Counted from the stretch's first letter, positions 27,773 to 37,539 are shown. The stretch is DNA of 64,000 nt from Ignavibacteriota bacterium (GCA_013285425.1 CP053447.1:126954-190953); one strand, 5' to 3'. Notes: generated by a model not told the origin, from the sequence alone. Translations and numbers: made by a program.

Positions 27773-27824
27773 TCAGACAAAAAATTTTAACAGCTATGAA
27801 TCAATGACAAAAAGGAGAATTAAT

Positions 27825-28367
27825 TTGAAAAAGATAATCTTTTTGATTGCAATTATAAGTATAACCCAGCTTACCGGCTGTATTATATTTAATACTGTAT
27901 CTTATGAAGTTAGTATGAATGATGATGGAACTGGAACAGCTACTGTTTTTATTGAAGATATAAATACAGATGCAACTACACCTGAAGCAATTGAAGAAGA
28001 AGTAAATAGTATTCTTCTGCATGGATTAAAAAAACAGCAGTTTATCGATGATATGAAAGCTGAGGGAAAATATATTATTTCCCGCACTGTTGAAGTAAAG
28101 GATGATAAACTGAATGCAACTGTTAAATATAAGTTTGATGATGTTGGTGAAGTTGAAAACATGCAATATGAAGAGCCGTATTATTTTTTAACAATTCTGC
28201 CAACAGATAGTATTATTTCAACTAATGGGCAGATTAACAAAACCAAAGATTATCAGAGAATCATCTGGGATAAATCCATAAAAGTATTAAAGTTTAAAAT
28301 GTTCGGTGATGATACGAATAGAGAAGGTTTGACTTCACTCGCAAAGTTTTATGAGAAAGAGGATTGA
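27825..28367 (+). CDS. Lipoprotein of unknown function
   Basis: About 180 residues with a lipoprotein signal: K-K, hydrophobic core, then QLTGC, so the Cys should be lipidated. The mature part reads like a beta-rich domain (YEVSMNDDGTGTATVFIED). TTG at 27825 is chosen because AAAAGGAGA lies just before it and the signal peptide starts there; an in-frame ATG at 27804 would add charged residues and has no ribosome site. The end overlaps the start of priA (TGATG), so they are translationally linked. No known role connects them. Confidence 0.8.
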   Translation: MKKIIFLIAIISITQLTGCIIFNTVSYEVSMNDDGTGTATVFIEDINTDATTPEAIEEEVNSILLHGLKKQQFIDDMKAEGKYIISRTVEVKDDKLNATVKYKFDDVGEVENMQYEEPYYFLTILPTDSIISTNGQINKTKDYQRIIWDKSIKVLKFKMFGDDTNREGLTSLAKFYEKED

Positions 28368-30835
28368 TGTTTGTTGAAGTTGTTTTTCAGATGCCATTCA
28401 GAAAGGCATTTACTTATTCGGTTCCTAAGGAATTAGAAGAATTTGTAAAAGTAGGAGTAAGGGCAGTTGCTCCTTTTGGAAAAAGAACTTTAACAGGATT
28501 TATTATAAATATTCCGGATTCAATCTCATTAAAAAGAGATGAAGTAAAACCAATTACCGATATCCTTGATGATAGAGCTATCTTTACAAAAAAATCGATA
28601 AAGTTTTACGAATGGTTAGCTGAGTATTATTTATGTTCTCTTGGAGAGGCATTAAAACTTCTTGTACCTCAGGGAACTGATGTTGAATCAAAGAAAAAAA
28701 TTGTTGTCGATAAAGAATTTGTTAATGAACTCTTATTAAAAGAGAAAAGAAAAGATTCTGTAAATTTCAAACTTCTTCTTGAGCTGTCCCAAAAAAACGA
28801 AATAAGTTTTACTTCTCTCCAAAAAGCTGTAAAGAAAAAAAATATTTATTCACAGATAAGAAAATTACATAATCAGGGTGCAGTAACTATTGTAGATGAA
28901 ATTAAGGAAGCTGCGGTAAAAATAAAAAAAGTAAAGTATGTTAAGCTTGCTAAAAGCATTGCAGAAATTTATTCTTCATTTCCTGAGCTGGACAGAAATT
29001 CTCCAAAGCAGGTTAAAATATTATTGAAGCTGATTGAAGCAAAGGATATTGCTTTCCCTGCTGCTGAACTTCTTCATAAAACAGAATCCTCTCAATCATC
29101 GTTAAACGGATTAGAACAGAAAGGTTTAGTTAAAATATTTGAAAAGGAGGTTGACAGAAGATTTAAGGAACATTATGAAGAAAAGCATCAGCAATTAATT
29201 CTTACTGAAGACCAGCAGGAAGTTGTTGACGAGGTTTCAGGATCTTTAAACGAAGATGAGTTTAAAACATATTTACTGCACGGAGTAACCGGAAGCGGTA
29301 AAACTCAGGTTTATATTGAATTAGCAAAAAAAGTTTTGGAAAAAAACAAATCGGTTTTAATTCTTGTTCCCGAGATATCCCTTACACCTCAAATTACCTC
29401 GCGGTTCTTTAACAATTTTGGCGAAACTGTTACTGTTATTCATAGCCGTATGTCGGCTGGAGAAAGATACGACTCGTGGCGCAGAGTGTTAAATGGAAAA
29501 TCAAAAGTTGTTATTGGTGCCCGCTCAGCTTTATTTGCACCATTGGATAAAATTGGTTTAATCGTAGTTGATGAAGAACATGACGCAAGTTACAAAAGCT
29601 TTGAAATGACTCCGAAGTATAATGCCCGTGATTCAGCGGTTATGCTTGGCAGTATTTTCAAATGTCCGGTTGTTCTCGGTTCTGCAACTCCTTCAATTGA
29701 AAGCATGTATAATGCGGAGATTGGCAAGTATAAATTATTATCACTTCCTAAAAGGATTGACGATGTAAAACTGCCGAAAATTATCTTTGTTAATATTGCT
29801 CACGAAAAAAATAAATCTAAAACCGAAACTGTTTTCTCAAAGGTTTTATTAGATAAAATAGAAGACCGGTTAAAGAAAAAAGAAGGAATAATTATTCTGC
29901 AAAACAGACGAGGCTTTTCTACACAAATATTTTGTAGTGATTGCGGTGAAGTTGAAATGTGTGAAAACTGCTCTGTGCCGATGGTTTATCACATAAATCA
30001 AAATAAAATACAATGTCATTACTGCGGATTGATAAAACCTGTTCCGGGCGCCTGTACTCATTGCGGCTCAATAAATATAAAGTACTTCGGAACCGGAACT
30101 GAAAGGGTTGAAGATGAGTTGCAATTTTATTTTCCAAATGCAAAAGTGGAAAGAATTGATTCCGACTCTATTACAAAAAAAGCCTATCTGAGTAATCTTC
30201 TTCTTAGTTTTAGTAAATGTGAGATTGATATCCTTGTCGGAACTCAGATGGTTTCCAAAGGATTGGATTTTGCACGGGTTACACTGGTTGGAGTGATATC
30301 TGCTGAAACAACTTTGTGGCTTCCTGATTTTCGGGCTGATGAAAGGACATTTCAGCTTCTTACACAAGTTTCAGGCAGGGCAGGACGAAGCAAGGCTGAA
30401 GGTGAGGTTATAATACAAACTTATAATGAAAGAAACTTTGTGCTTAAAAAAGTATTTGAAAATGATTATTCAGGATTTTATGCAAAAGAAAAAGCAGACA
30501 GAGAAAAAATGGGCTATCCGCCGTTTACAAGAATTGCTTTGATTGAATCAAAAGATAAAGATATTAATAAAGCTAAAGGCGCAATTACTGATTTTTATAA
30601 AGAGATAATTAAGTTTAAAAAGCTTCTAAAGATATCTGATCCAACTACTGCACAGATATTCAAGCTAATGAATAATTATCGCTATCATATCTTAATAAAA
30701 AGTTTTAAAGATAAAGATCCGGGCGGCTCGGTTTTAAGGAAAGCAATATTAGATTCATGGACTGAGTTTAACAAAAAATCACGTTTCAGAGATGTTAATT
30801 TGTTTTATGATGTTGACCCGCAAAGTATAATGTAA
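28367..30835 (+). CDS. priA: Primosomal protein N' (PriA helicase)
   Basis: 822 residues, normal for PriA, which restarts stalled replication forks by loading DnaB. Domains: N-terminal 3' DNA-binding domain (VEVVFQMPFRKAFTYSVP), winged helix, then superfamily 2 helicase with Walker A GVTGSGKTQVY and DEEHD box, and motif VI SGRAGRSKAEG. The zinc-binding insert is intact, with cysteines in CSDCGEVEMCENC and CHYCG...CTHCG. ATG at 28367 overlaps the stop of the lipoprotein gene and follows GAGG at 28359-28362; an in-frame TTG one codon earlier is less likely. Confidence 0.97.
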   Translation: MFVEVVFQMPFRKAFTYSVPKELEEFVKVGVRAVAPFGKRTLTGFIINIPDSISLKRDEVKPITDILDDRAIFTKKSIKFYEWLAEYYLCSLGEALKLLVPQGTDVESKKKIVVDKEFVNELLLKEKRKDSVNFKLLLELSQKNEISFTSLQKAVKKKNIYSQIRKLHNQGAVTIVDEIKEAAVKIKKVKYVKLAKSIAEIYSSFPELDRNSPKQVKILLKLIEAKDIAFPAAELLHKTESSQSSLNGLEQKGLVKIFEKEVDRRFKEHYEEKHQQLILTEDQQEVVDEVSGSLNEDEFKTYLLHGVTGSGKTQVYIELAKKVLEKNKSVLILVPEISLTPQITSRFFNNFGETVTVIHSRMSAGERYDSWRRVLNGKSKVVIGARSALFAPLDKIGLIVVDEEHDASYKSFEMTPKYNARDSAVMLGSIFKCPVVLGSATPSIESMYNAEIGKYKLLSLPKRIDDVKLPKIIFVNIAHEKNKSKTETVFSKVLLDKIEDRLKKKEGIIILQNRRGFSTQIFCSDCGEVEMCENCSVPMVYHINQNKIQCHYCGLIKPVPGACTHCGSINIKYFGTGTERVEDELQFYFPNAKVERIDSDSITKKAYLSNLLLSFSKCEIDILVGTQMVSKGLDFARVTLVGVISAETTLWLPDFRADERTFQLLTQVSGRAGRSKAEGEVIIQTYNERNFVLKKVFENDYSGFYAKEKADREKMGYPPFTRIALIESKDKDINKAKGAITDFYKEIIKFKKLLKISDPTTAQIFKLMNNYRYHILIKSFKDKDPGGSVLRKAILDSWTEFNKKSRFRDVNLFYDVDPQSIM

Positions 30836-30897
30836 AGAATTAATTATATTTATCTGAGAAATATTTTCTAATGCAGAATTCAAAAAGGAAACTGACG

Positions 30898-32589
30898 ATG
30901 CTCAATAGATTTATGAAAGTAAGAGTTAATACGTCTGTTAAAATATTTGTTGTGTTGTTATCACTTTTAAGCGTATTAATTTTTACTCAATGCAGTCGGG
31001 AGGTACGAAAAAACAAAGATATCGTAGTAATTGGTATTACTGCCGATGTTTCAACATTGAATCCGATGTTTGCATTTGATCTGCAAGAAGGACATCTGAC
31101 CGATCTTTTGTATTTAAAGCTGGCAATTGAAAAATGGAACGACTCATTAGGATTGATAGAATTTGAACCAATGCTTGCTGAAAGCTGGAGTGTACAGCCT
31201 GATTCTAATTTGATAACTTTTAATCTAAGAGATAATCTATACTGGTCTGATGGTGTACCAATAACTATAGAAGATATTATATTTTCATTTGATGTATATT
31301 CTGATCCCGCAGTAAACAGCCGGCTGTACGGCTTGTTTGAAAATTTCTTTACAGATGAAAACCTGCATATTGATTTAAATAAATCATTTAGAAAAAATTC
31401 GGAAAAGAGTTTAACTGTTTTCTTTAAAGATTATAAACAATATTCTTTTCTTGATTTTAATTTTGCAATACTTCCTGCTCATGCATATAAAAATGTTTTA
31501 AGAGAAAACATTGAAACTAGCGAGCTTAATTTTAAGCCAGTTACAAGCGGTCCGTTTAAATTGTTTAAGTGGGACCGTGATCAGAAGATTCATCTTGTTG
31601 CCGATAGTTTATGTTATCTTTACAACAAAAAGAATATTCAGGAAATAATCTTTAAAGTTATTTCAGATGATTTTTCAATGTTTACCCAATTGACAACAGG
31701 TGAGATTGATTTAATAGAAAATTTTGAAGCCGAAAAAATTAAGAAACTTGAGGACTATAATCAGATAACAGTTGGTTCAATTAAAGGAAGGGATTTTGAT
31801 TATCTGGGCTGGAATAATATTGATCCGGCTGCATTTCAGAAGAATCAAATAAGGGCTAACAAATTTTTTGCTTCAGCTAAAGTCAGAAAAGCTCTTTCTA
31901 TAAGTATTAATCGCAATGAGATATTTAATTCAATAATAGGAGAATCAGGGCAGATTTATGATTCACCGATATCTCCGGTCTTTAAATCATATATTGACTC
32001 TTCATTGTTTAATTTTGTGTATAATCCTTCACTTGCAAAAAAGATGCTTGAGGAAGACGGATGGAAAGATTTAAATGGAGATGGAACACTTGAAAAGAAC
32101 AACAGTGAATTTTCATTTGAGATTTATTCAAATATCGGAAATCCAATTCGTGAGTATGCGGCAAATATTATAAAAAATAATCTGAAAGAAGTTGGAATTG
32201 AAGCCAGAATAATTTTTATTGATAAAGCCGGATTTATAGATGGCTTAATAAACAAAAAATATGATGCGTGGCTCTCGGGATGGACTGTTCAAATTCCGAT
32301 AAATCTGGATAACTTCAGCAATCCGAACTCTGAAAAAGGAATGTTTAATTTTTCCAGTTACAACAATCAGGATGTAAATGAACTCCTGAGCAGGCTTAAT
32401 CCTGCTGATAGCCAGGATAAGTATATAACTACATATAAATCTATCAGTAAAATATTTAAGGATACTGAACCAATAACTGTTCTTTTCTGGCAGGATAATA
32501 TTATCGCATATAATAAAAAAATTAAAAACATAAGTTTTTCTCCATTAGGATTATATGTTGATGCGTGGGAATGGGAAATTGAAAAGTAA
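30898..32589 (+). CDS. Peptide/oligopeptide ABC-type substrate-binding lipoprotein (SBP family 5)
   Basis: About 563 residues. Family 5 features are STLNPMF near the N-terminus, AESWSVQPDSNLITFNLRDNLYWSDG, SGPFKLFKWDRD, ALSISINRNEI and GWTVQIPINLDNF. The N-terminus is a signal peptide whose cleavage site would be IFTQC, an unusual lipobox with Gln before the Cys. It probably catches peptides or nickel-type ligands in the periplasm, but no permease genes adjoin, so a partner must be elsewhere. Starts at 30871, 30898 or 30913 are possible; 30898 was picked because AAAGGAAA lies upstream. Confidence 0.85.
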   Translation: MLNRFMKVRVNTSVKIFVVLLSLLSVLIFTQCSREVRKNKDIVVIGITADVSTLNPMFAFDLQEGHLTDLLYLKLAIEKWNDSLGLIEFEPMLAESWSVQPDSNLITFNLRDNLYWSDGVPITIEDIIFSFDVYSDPAVNSRLYGLFENFFTDENLHIDLNKSFRKNSEKSLTVFFKDYKQYSFLDFNFAILPAHAYKNVLRENIETSELNFKPVTSGPFKLFKWDRDQKIHLVADSLCYLYNKKNIQEIIFKVISDDFSMFTQLTTGEIDLIENFEAEKIKKLEDYNQITVGSIKGRDFDYLGWNNIDPAAFQKNQIRANKFFASAKVRKALSISINRNEIFNSIIGESGQIYDSPISPVFKSYIDSSLFNFVYNPSLAKKMLEEDGWKDLNGDGTLEKNNSEFSFEIYSNIGNPIREYAANIIKNNLKEVGIEARIIFIDKAGFIDGLINKKYDAWLSGWTVQIPINLDNFSNPNSEKGMFNFSSYNNQDVNELLSRLNPADSQDKYITTYKSISKIFKDTEPITVLFWQDNIIAYNKKIKNISFSPLGLYVDAWEWEIEK

Positions 32590-32612
32590 GATATTATTAA
32601 GACCTTCATTAA

Positions 32613-32643
32613 AACCTTCGAGGTTTTTAAAACCCCGAAGGCT
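32613..32643 (+). repeat. Palindromic repeat AACCTTCGAGG type, terminator-like
   Basis: CCTTCGAGGTTTT (32615-32627) pairs with AAAACCCCGAAGG (32629-32641) with one mismatch, nearly a perfect palindrome. It lies between the convergent binding-protein and Yip1 genes. Related copies are at 26607-26649 and 26769-26804. Confidence 0.65.
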
Positions 32644-32674
32644 TAACTAGTACAAAACACTAAATCACAAAATA

Positions 32675-33490
32675 TTATCTTATCATATTTCCAAAAATTG
32701 ACGGTGCAAGTTGACTTAAGCCGAATATAATGAACATAAAAATTAACCAAGCCGCAAGTGAAGTAATGATATATTTATTTGTATTGTTACTCTTAAACAT
32801 CTTTGCGAACGAAATTCCAATCACAACATAAAACCATATTGTAAAGAGATCTAATCTGCTTAATAAAAATCCGGGAAGAGTCTTTAAATCCATACCCATA
32901 AGCGTAGCGGGATTTAATCCTGTTAACATTTTACCCATCAGCATCCCGGTAATTACCAGAATTATACTTCCAAGTACTGAAATATAAAGTGGCAAACCCA
33001 TTGCAGTCATAGCCTGACTATAGCTGCCATCTCCCTTAAGAGCAAATTTTGCAAGCAAAAAGGCAAGAGTTGTAATAATAAAAAACCACAAAATCATAAT
33101 AATAAATACACTAATTGATGGGATCAGATACATGAACATTGGATTATTAACAAACTGTGCTGATTGTTCCATTTGTTCATCTGCTTGCTCTCTGCTCATT
33201 TGTCCGCTTTCAACCATCTTATCAAACTGCTCGCGCATTGCTTTTTGCTGCTGCTGCTGTATTTCATATTTAATTTCCGGATTAGACATATAAATGAAAG
33301 TTGAAACTATTGCAACGATTATCAGCGCTAAAAGCGGTAGTATCCAGTCAGCAGCTTTAGTCGGAAAGAAAACAAGTTTAGAAAAGAGAGTTGATGGCTC
33401 AGATATCACCCCAACGATTTTATCGGTATGAGAAAGTTCCTCAATTTCTTGTTTTGATTCTTGAGGTTGTAAAGTATCTTCAGTTTCCAT
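32675..33490 (-). CDS. Yip1 domain membrane protein
   Basis: 271 residues. A charged N-terminal tail (rich in E and Q) precedes about five transmembrane segments in the Yip1 arrangement, including one before and four after the long polar QQQQQKAMREQFDKM loop. The loop with MSREQADEQMEQ is coiled-coil-like. Bacterial Yip1 proteins have no firm function. It is a single gene on the minus strand; the ATG has GGAGAAG upstream. Confidence 0.82.
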   Translation of the reverse strand: METEDTLQPQESKQEIEELSHTDKIVGVISEPSTLFSKLVFFPTKAADWILPLLALIIVAIVSTFIYMSNPEIKYEIQQQQQKAMREQFDKMVESGQMSREQADEQMEQSAQFVNNPMFMYLIPSISVFIIMILWFFIITTLAFLLAKFALKGDGSYSQAMTAMGLPLYISVLGSIILVITGMLMGKMLTGLNPATLMGMDLKTLPGFLLSRLDLFTIWFYVVIGISFAKMFKSNNTNKYIITSLAAWLIFMFIIFGLSQLAPSIFGNMIR

Positions 33491-33646
33491 TGCTTCTCCT
33501 GTTTATTTTTGAAATGACACATAAGAAAACTATTTATCATTTGTCCAAAAGGCAATAAGAAAGCAGAAATATCTCTGAGTTTTAAGATTTAACTTTTTGT
33601 AAATTTGCATAAGAAATTTTTTACTCAATTCTATCATGGATATTTT

Positions 33647-35026
33647 ATGAAACCTAAAACCATTATTGAACCATTCAAAATTAAATCAGTTGAACCAATC
33701 AGATTTACAACCAGAGAAGAAAGGGAAAAGTTTCTTAAGGATGCCGGTTATAACGCTTTCTTACTTCATGCTGATGATGTTTTAATTGATCTGCTTACAG
33801 ACAGCGGAACTTCTGCAATGAGTGCAAAGCAGTGGGCGGGAATTATGGACGGTGATGAATCTTATGCAGGATCAAAAAGTTTTTACCGGTTTGAATCTGT
33901 TGTCAGAAATATTACCGGAATGAAATTTATTATCCCAACCCATCAGGGAAGAGCAGCAGAAAAAATATTGTTTACTCTTGTCGGCGGAGCCGGAAAGTAT
34001 ATTCCTAACAACTCACACTTCGATACAACCCGTGCTAATGTTGAGTTTAGCGGTGCAGAAGCAGTTGATCTGTTAAATGAAGTTGGAAAGCATCCTGAGA
34101 TTCGTGCTGATTTTAAAGGTAATATGGATATAGAAAAACTTGAGGCTTTTATAAAAGAAAAAGGCGTTGAAAACATTCCGCTTTGTATGATTACAGTTAC
34201 AAATAATTCAGGCGGCGGTCAGCCTGTTTCAATGCAGAATATAAGAGAGACAAAAGAAGTTTGTAAGAAATATAACATCCCGCTTTTCCTTGATGCATGC
34301 CGTTTTGCTGAGAATGCTTATTTCATTAAGCTTAGAGAGAAAGGATATGAAAACAAAACTCCACTTGAAATTGCACAGGAAATGTTTTCTTATGCAGATG
34401 GTGCAACAATGAGTGCAAAAAAAGATGCGCTTGTAAATATCGGCGGATTTCTTGCACTGAACGATGAACAGCTTGCAATGAATAGCAGAAACCTTTTAAT
34501 AGTTACTGAAGGATTTCCTACTTACGGCGGACTTGCCGGGCGCGATCTCGAAGCAGTCGCACAAGGGCTGTTAGAAATTGTTGATGAATCTTATTTACAG
34601 TACAGAATACGAAGCGTAGCATACCTGGGAGAAAAATTAGTTGCAGCAGGTGTCCCGATTATTGAACCGCCCGGAGGACATGCAATTTATATTGATGCAA
34701 AAAGATTTTTGCCTGATATACCTGCTGAGCAGTTTCCGGGGCAATCAATAGTAGCCGAGTTGTATCTGGAAGGCGGAATACGTGCAGTTGAAATTGGAAG
34801 CGTAATGTTTGGTAAGTATGATAAAAACGGAAAATTTATTCCTTCAATGATGGAATTAGTCAGACTTGCTGTTCCGCGCAGAGTTTACACCCAAAGCCAC
34901 ATTGATTATCTGATTGAAGTAATAGTTGAAGTTTATAAAAATCGTAATAAGCTAAAAGGTTACAAAATAACTTATGAAGCACCAATGCTGCGGCATTTTA
35001 CTGCACGGTTTGAGCCGATAAATTAA
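33647..35026 (+). CDS. tnaA: Tryptophanase (beta-eliminating PLP lyase)
   Basis: 459 residues. The family includes tryptophanase and tyrosine phenol-lyase (TPL). PLP-binding Lys259 is in MSAKKDAL. Residues that separate the two point to tryptophanase: GIRAVEIGS, as in TnaA, where TPL has SMERG with its substrate Arg; and MLRHFTARF with His, where TPL has Phe. It degrades tryptophan to indole, pyruvate and ammonia. Other parts (LVNIGGFLALND, AGVPIIEPPGG) look closer to TPL, so mixed ancestry is possible. ATG at 33647 is favoured over one at 33605. TAAATTTG at 33600-33607 may be the -7 box, although no TTTG lies at the right distance. Confidence 0.88.
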   Translation: MKPKTIIEPFKIKSVEPIRFTTREEREKFLKDAGYNAFLLHADDVLIDLLTDSGTSAMSAKQWAGIMDGDESYAGSKSFYRFESVVRNITGMKFIIPTHQGRAAEKILFTLVGGAGKYIPNNSHFDTTRANVEFSGAEAVDLLNEVGKHPEIRADFKGNMDIEKLEAFIKEKGVENIPLCMITVTNNSGGGQPVSMQNIRETKEVCKKYNIPLFLDACRFAENAYFIKLREKGYENKTPLEIAQEMFSYADGATMSAKKDALVNIGGFLALNDEQLAMNSRNLLIVTEGFPTYGGLAGRDLEAVAQGLLEIVDESYLQYRIRSVAYLGEKLVAAGVPIIEPPGGHAIYIDAKRFLPDIPAEQFPGQSIVAELYLEGGIRAVEIGSVMFGKYDKNGKFIPSMMELVRLAVPRRVYTQSHIDYLIEVIVEVYKNRNKLKGYKITYEAPMLRHFTARFEPIN

Positions 35027-35039
35027 ATTTAACATGAAT

Positions 35040-35124
35040 GTCATTACGAATCCCGATATAATCGGGATGAAGCATTCCATAGAACAAACTTGTTTAATTA
35101 TTAGATTGCTTCAATCGCAATGAC
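35040..35124. repeat. Palindromic interspersed repeat (GTCATTACGA...TCGCAATGAC)
   Basis: Outer arms GTCATTACGA (35040-35049) and TCGCAATGAC (35115-35124) flank an inner perfect hairpin ATCCCGAT-ATA-ATCGGGAT (35050-35068) and AGATTGCTTC. It is related to 3682-3752 and 35963-36038. It fills nearly the whole gap between tnaA and the next gene. Confidence 0.7.
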
Positions 35125-35135
35125 TCGAAAGGAAA

Positions 35136-35960
35136 ATGAAACTAAAAAAACTTTACAAGCACGATAACAAAAAGCAGATCTGGAGGATTCTTCCAACGAC
35201 TGAAAACAGGGTGGTATTGGAGGAAAGAGACCCGGTCTCTAAAGAAGTTTTCTTTTGTTGTTTTGATATTGAATCAGGAAAAAAAATATTTAATCAATGG
35301 CAGCTTGATGAGAAAAACTGGTGCGGTATTGAATCTATATACAAAGACATCATCTATTTTCATCTGTATGGTAAACCTGATATGCCTGATCACAAAAGTA
35401 TAATTGCATTTGATATAAAAACTCAAAATATAATTTGGAGTAATGATTCTTTCAGATTTTCTTCTGTTTACGATGATAAGATTTATTGCTTCAGGCAGGG
35501 ATTTGAATCAAGTACATATTATTCACTTGATTATTTGTCTGGTGATATTATAGATGATTTAGGAACAGATGTTTCTACTATTAAGCTGATTAAAGAGAAA
35601 GCTGATGAAGAGTTCTGGAAACAGAATTATATTTTTCCATCATACTTTAATCGTAATGATGATACACTCGAAGATTATGAAAAGTATTTTAGGGATTTAA
35701 TCAGCAGTAGAGTAATTAAGGGAGAAATAAGTTTCATCGAATTTAATGAATTGCTTTTATACAGTTTTCATGAAGTAAATAAGAACAATTTATTAAGTAA
35801 TATTTTTTATGCTTACGATAGGTTAAGAAATAAAATTGTTCTGGAAGAAACTTTGGATAAAAATTTGACTAATTTGATACCGGAGTCTTTTTTTGTTAAA
35901 GATAATTTTCTTTTTTTGATTATTGATAAGACTAAGTTATTTATTTATAAAATTATTTAA
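35136..35960 (+). CDS. DUF4905-like cytoplasmic protein
   Basis: 274 residues without signal peptide. The pattern of short beta strands with conserved IWRILPT, VLEERDP, LDEKNWCGIES, HLYGKPDMPDHKSIIAFD and IIWSN looks like a beta-propeller fragment and fits, from memory, the Bacteroidota family DUF4905; that name is tentative. It lies between two palindromic repeats of the same family, so it is cut off from both neighbours. AAAGGAAA precedes the ATG. No function can be given. Confidence 0.7.
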   Translation: MKLKKLYKHDNKKQIWRILPTTENRVVLEERDPVSKEVFFCCFDIESGKKIFNQWQLDEKNWCGIESIYKDIIYFHLYGKPDMPDHKSIIAFDIKTQNIIWSNDSFRFSSVYDDKIYCFRQGFESSTYYSLDYLSGDIIDDLGTDVSTIKLIKEKADEEFWKQNYIFPSYFNRNDDTLEDYEKYFRDLISSRVIKGEISFIEFNELLLYSFHEVNKNNLLSNIFYAYDRLRNKIVLEETLDKNLTNLIPESFFVKDNFLFLIIDKTKLFIYKII

Positions 35961-35962
35961 CG

Positions 35963-36038
35963 GTGTCATTGCGGGTCCCGATTAAATTGTGAAGAAGCAG
36001 TCTGTTTTACAGCAGACCACTTCAGTCCACTCGTAATG
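35963..36038. repeat. Palindromic interspersed repeat (GTCATTGCG...CGTAATGAC)
   Basis: Ends GTCATTGCG (35963-35971) and CTCGTAATGAC (36028-36038) with inner GAAGCAGTCTG...CAGCAGACCACTTC arms. It belongs with the copies at 3682 and 35040. It sits directly before the AMMECR1 gene and leaves only 17 bases for its ribosome site. Confidence 0.65.
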
Positions 36039-36055
36039 ACTTCAAGTTTAACTAT

Positions 36056-36613
36056 ATGGAAATATCATCAGAAGAAAAAGAAATCCTGCTTATCACAGCC
36101 CGTCAGGCTATTGGTTCTTTGTTTGATGGCAAAAAACCGGAAGAACCGGATTATAATAAATATCCATTATTGAAAGAAAAACTCGGTGCTTTTGTAACGC
36201 TGACTATCGGCGGAAAGCTGCGCGGGTGTATAGGATATATAGTAGGAAAAGAGCCATTGTTTCAAACGATTAGCTCCGCTGCAATTCATGCCGCTGTTAA
36301 TGATCCGAGATTCCCTGCGTTGAAAATACTTGAATTAGAAAAGATCAGAATTGAAATTTCAATTCTTTCAGAATTTACTCCGATTAAAAGTTATGACGAA
36401 ATTATAATCGGCACACACGGTTTATATCTTGATGAAGGCGGCGGAGGTTTATTACTTCCTCAGGTTGCTGTGGAGCATAAAATGAATCATGAAGATTTTC
36501 TATCTGCACTTTGTAACAAAGCAGGCTTTTACAGGGATTTTTGGAAAGAAAGAATGCTGAAGATAAAAGTATTTACCGCTGAAATATTTTCTGAAGAAGA
36601 AAGAGGGAGATAA
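36056..36613 (+). CDS. AMMECR1 domain protein (AmmeMemoRadiSam component A)
   Basis: 185 residues, a single AMMECR1 domain. The family motif LRGCIGYI is present, preceded by LGAFVTLTIGGK and followed by AAIHAAVNDPRFPAL and LLLPQVAVEH. The cysteine in RGCIG is conserved and may be catalytic. The biochemical role is not settled. The Memo gene starts 11 bp downstream after AGGAG, so the two form an operon. The radical SAM protein that often completes this set is not in the window. Confidence 0.92.
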   Translation: MEISSEEKEILLITARQAIGSLFDGKKPEEPDYNKYPLLKEKLGAFVTLTIGGKLRGCIGYIVGKEPLFQTISSAAIHAAVNDPRFPALKILELEKIRIEISILSEFTPIKSYDEIIIGTHGLYLDEGGGGLLLPQVAVEHKMNHEDFLSALCNKAGFYRDFWKERMLKIKVFTAEIFSEEERGR

Positions 36614-36624
36614 GGAGATTTAAT

Positions 36625-37440
36625 ATGAAAATCAGGCATCAACAGGTAGCAGGATATTTTTATTCTGCAGATAAAGAAAAATTGCAGAAGGATATTGCTT
36701 TGTTACTTCAATCTGCCAAAACAGAAAAATCTTTTGAGAAAATATTTGGAATAGTTGCACCTCACGCCGGTTATGTTTATTCTGGTAAGACCGCAGCTTA
36801 TGTTTATAATTTATTAAAAGATAAAACATATAACACTGTTATTGTAATATCTCCGAGCCATGCAGAGTATTTCCCCGGCATCACAATTTATGATGGGGAT
36901 GCTTATCAGACCCCTTTAGGTATTGTAGAACTTGATCAGGTGATGAGCAGTAAAATTATTGAGAATAGTAAAATTATATTCAGAGGAATTCAGGGACACA
37001 GAAAAGAGCACGCACTGGAAGTTCAGATACCTTTTCTTCAGTCAGTATTAAAAGAATTCAGAATCGTTCCAATAGTTATGGGTGATCAAAGTAAGATGTT
37101 TGTGGATCATCTTGCAGAAAAAATTGCTTCAGCCGCTGATGAAAATACCCTTGTAGTAGCCAGTTCGGATATGTCTCACTTTTATGATTCGGAAGAAGCT
37201 GATGTTTTAGATTCAGTTGTAGAAAAAAGAATTAATGAATTTGATTTTGAACAGCTTATGAAAGATCTTGATGACAAGGAATGTGAAGCCTGTGGAGGCG
37301 GTCCTATTGCTGTAATGATGAAAGCCGCATCGCTGAAAAATATAAACAGATCTTTGGTAATTGACAGAAGTGATAGCGGAGACGTTACGGGTGATAAATC
37401 TGAAGTGGTTGGTTATTTATCTGCAGTGGTTTATAGTTAA
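36625..37440 (+). CDS. Memo family protein (AmmeMemoRadiSam component B)
   Basis: 271 residues. Family features are VAPHAGYVYSGKTAAYVY (His47), VISPSHAEYFPG (His79), HRKEHALEVQIPFLQ, SSDMSHFYD and CEACGGGP; the histidines and cysteine match metal ligands of eukaryotic Memo, which has a class III extradiol dioxygenase-like fold. It is encoded with AMMECR1, whose products are often found together or fused. Proposed roles involve redox or rare metabolic steps, none proven. Confidence 0.92.
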   Translation: MKIRHQQVAGYFYSADKEKLQKDIALLLQSAKTEKSFEKIFGIVAPHAGYVYSGKTAAYVYNLLKDKTYNTVIVISPSHAEYFPGITIYDGDAYQTPLGIVELDQVMSSKIIENSKIIFRGIQGHRKEHALEVQIPFLQSVLKEFRIVPIVMGDQSKMFVDHLAEKIASAADENTLVVASSDMSHFYDSEEADVLDSVVEKRINEFDFEQLMKDLDDKECEACGGGPIAVMMKAASLKNINRSLVIDRSDSGDVTGDKSEVVGYLSAVVYS

Positions 37441-37539
37441 ATAGATAAAAAATTCCGGATTAACACTTTATAAATTTATTGAGTAGCTGATAATTATTTC
37501 AGTAAACTTAAAAGTTGTTTTAGTATTTAATAACTGGTC

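Noticed and set aside
29870..30367. Overlapping minus-strand frames opposite the priA zinc region
   Set aside because: They are antisense readings of a well-conserved helicase gene and contain no recognisable domain.
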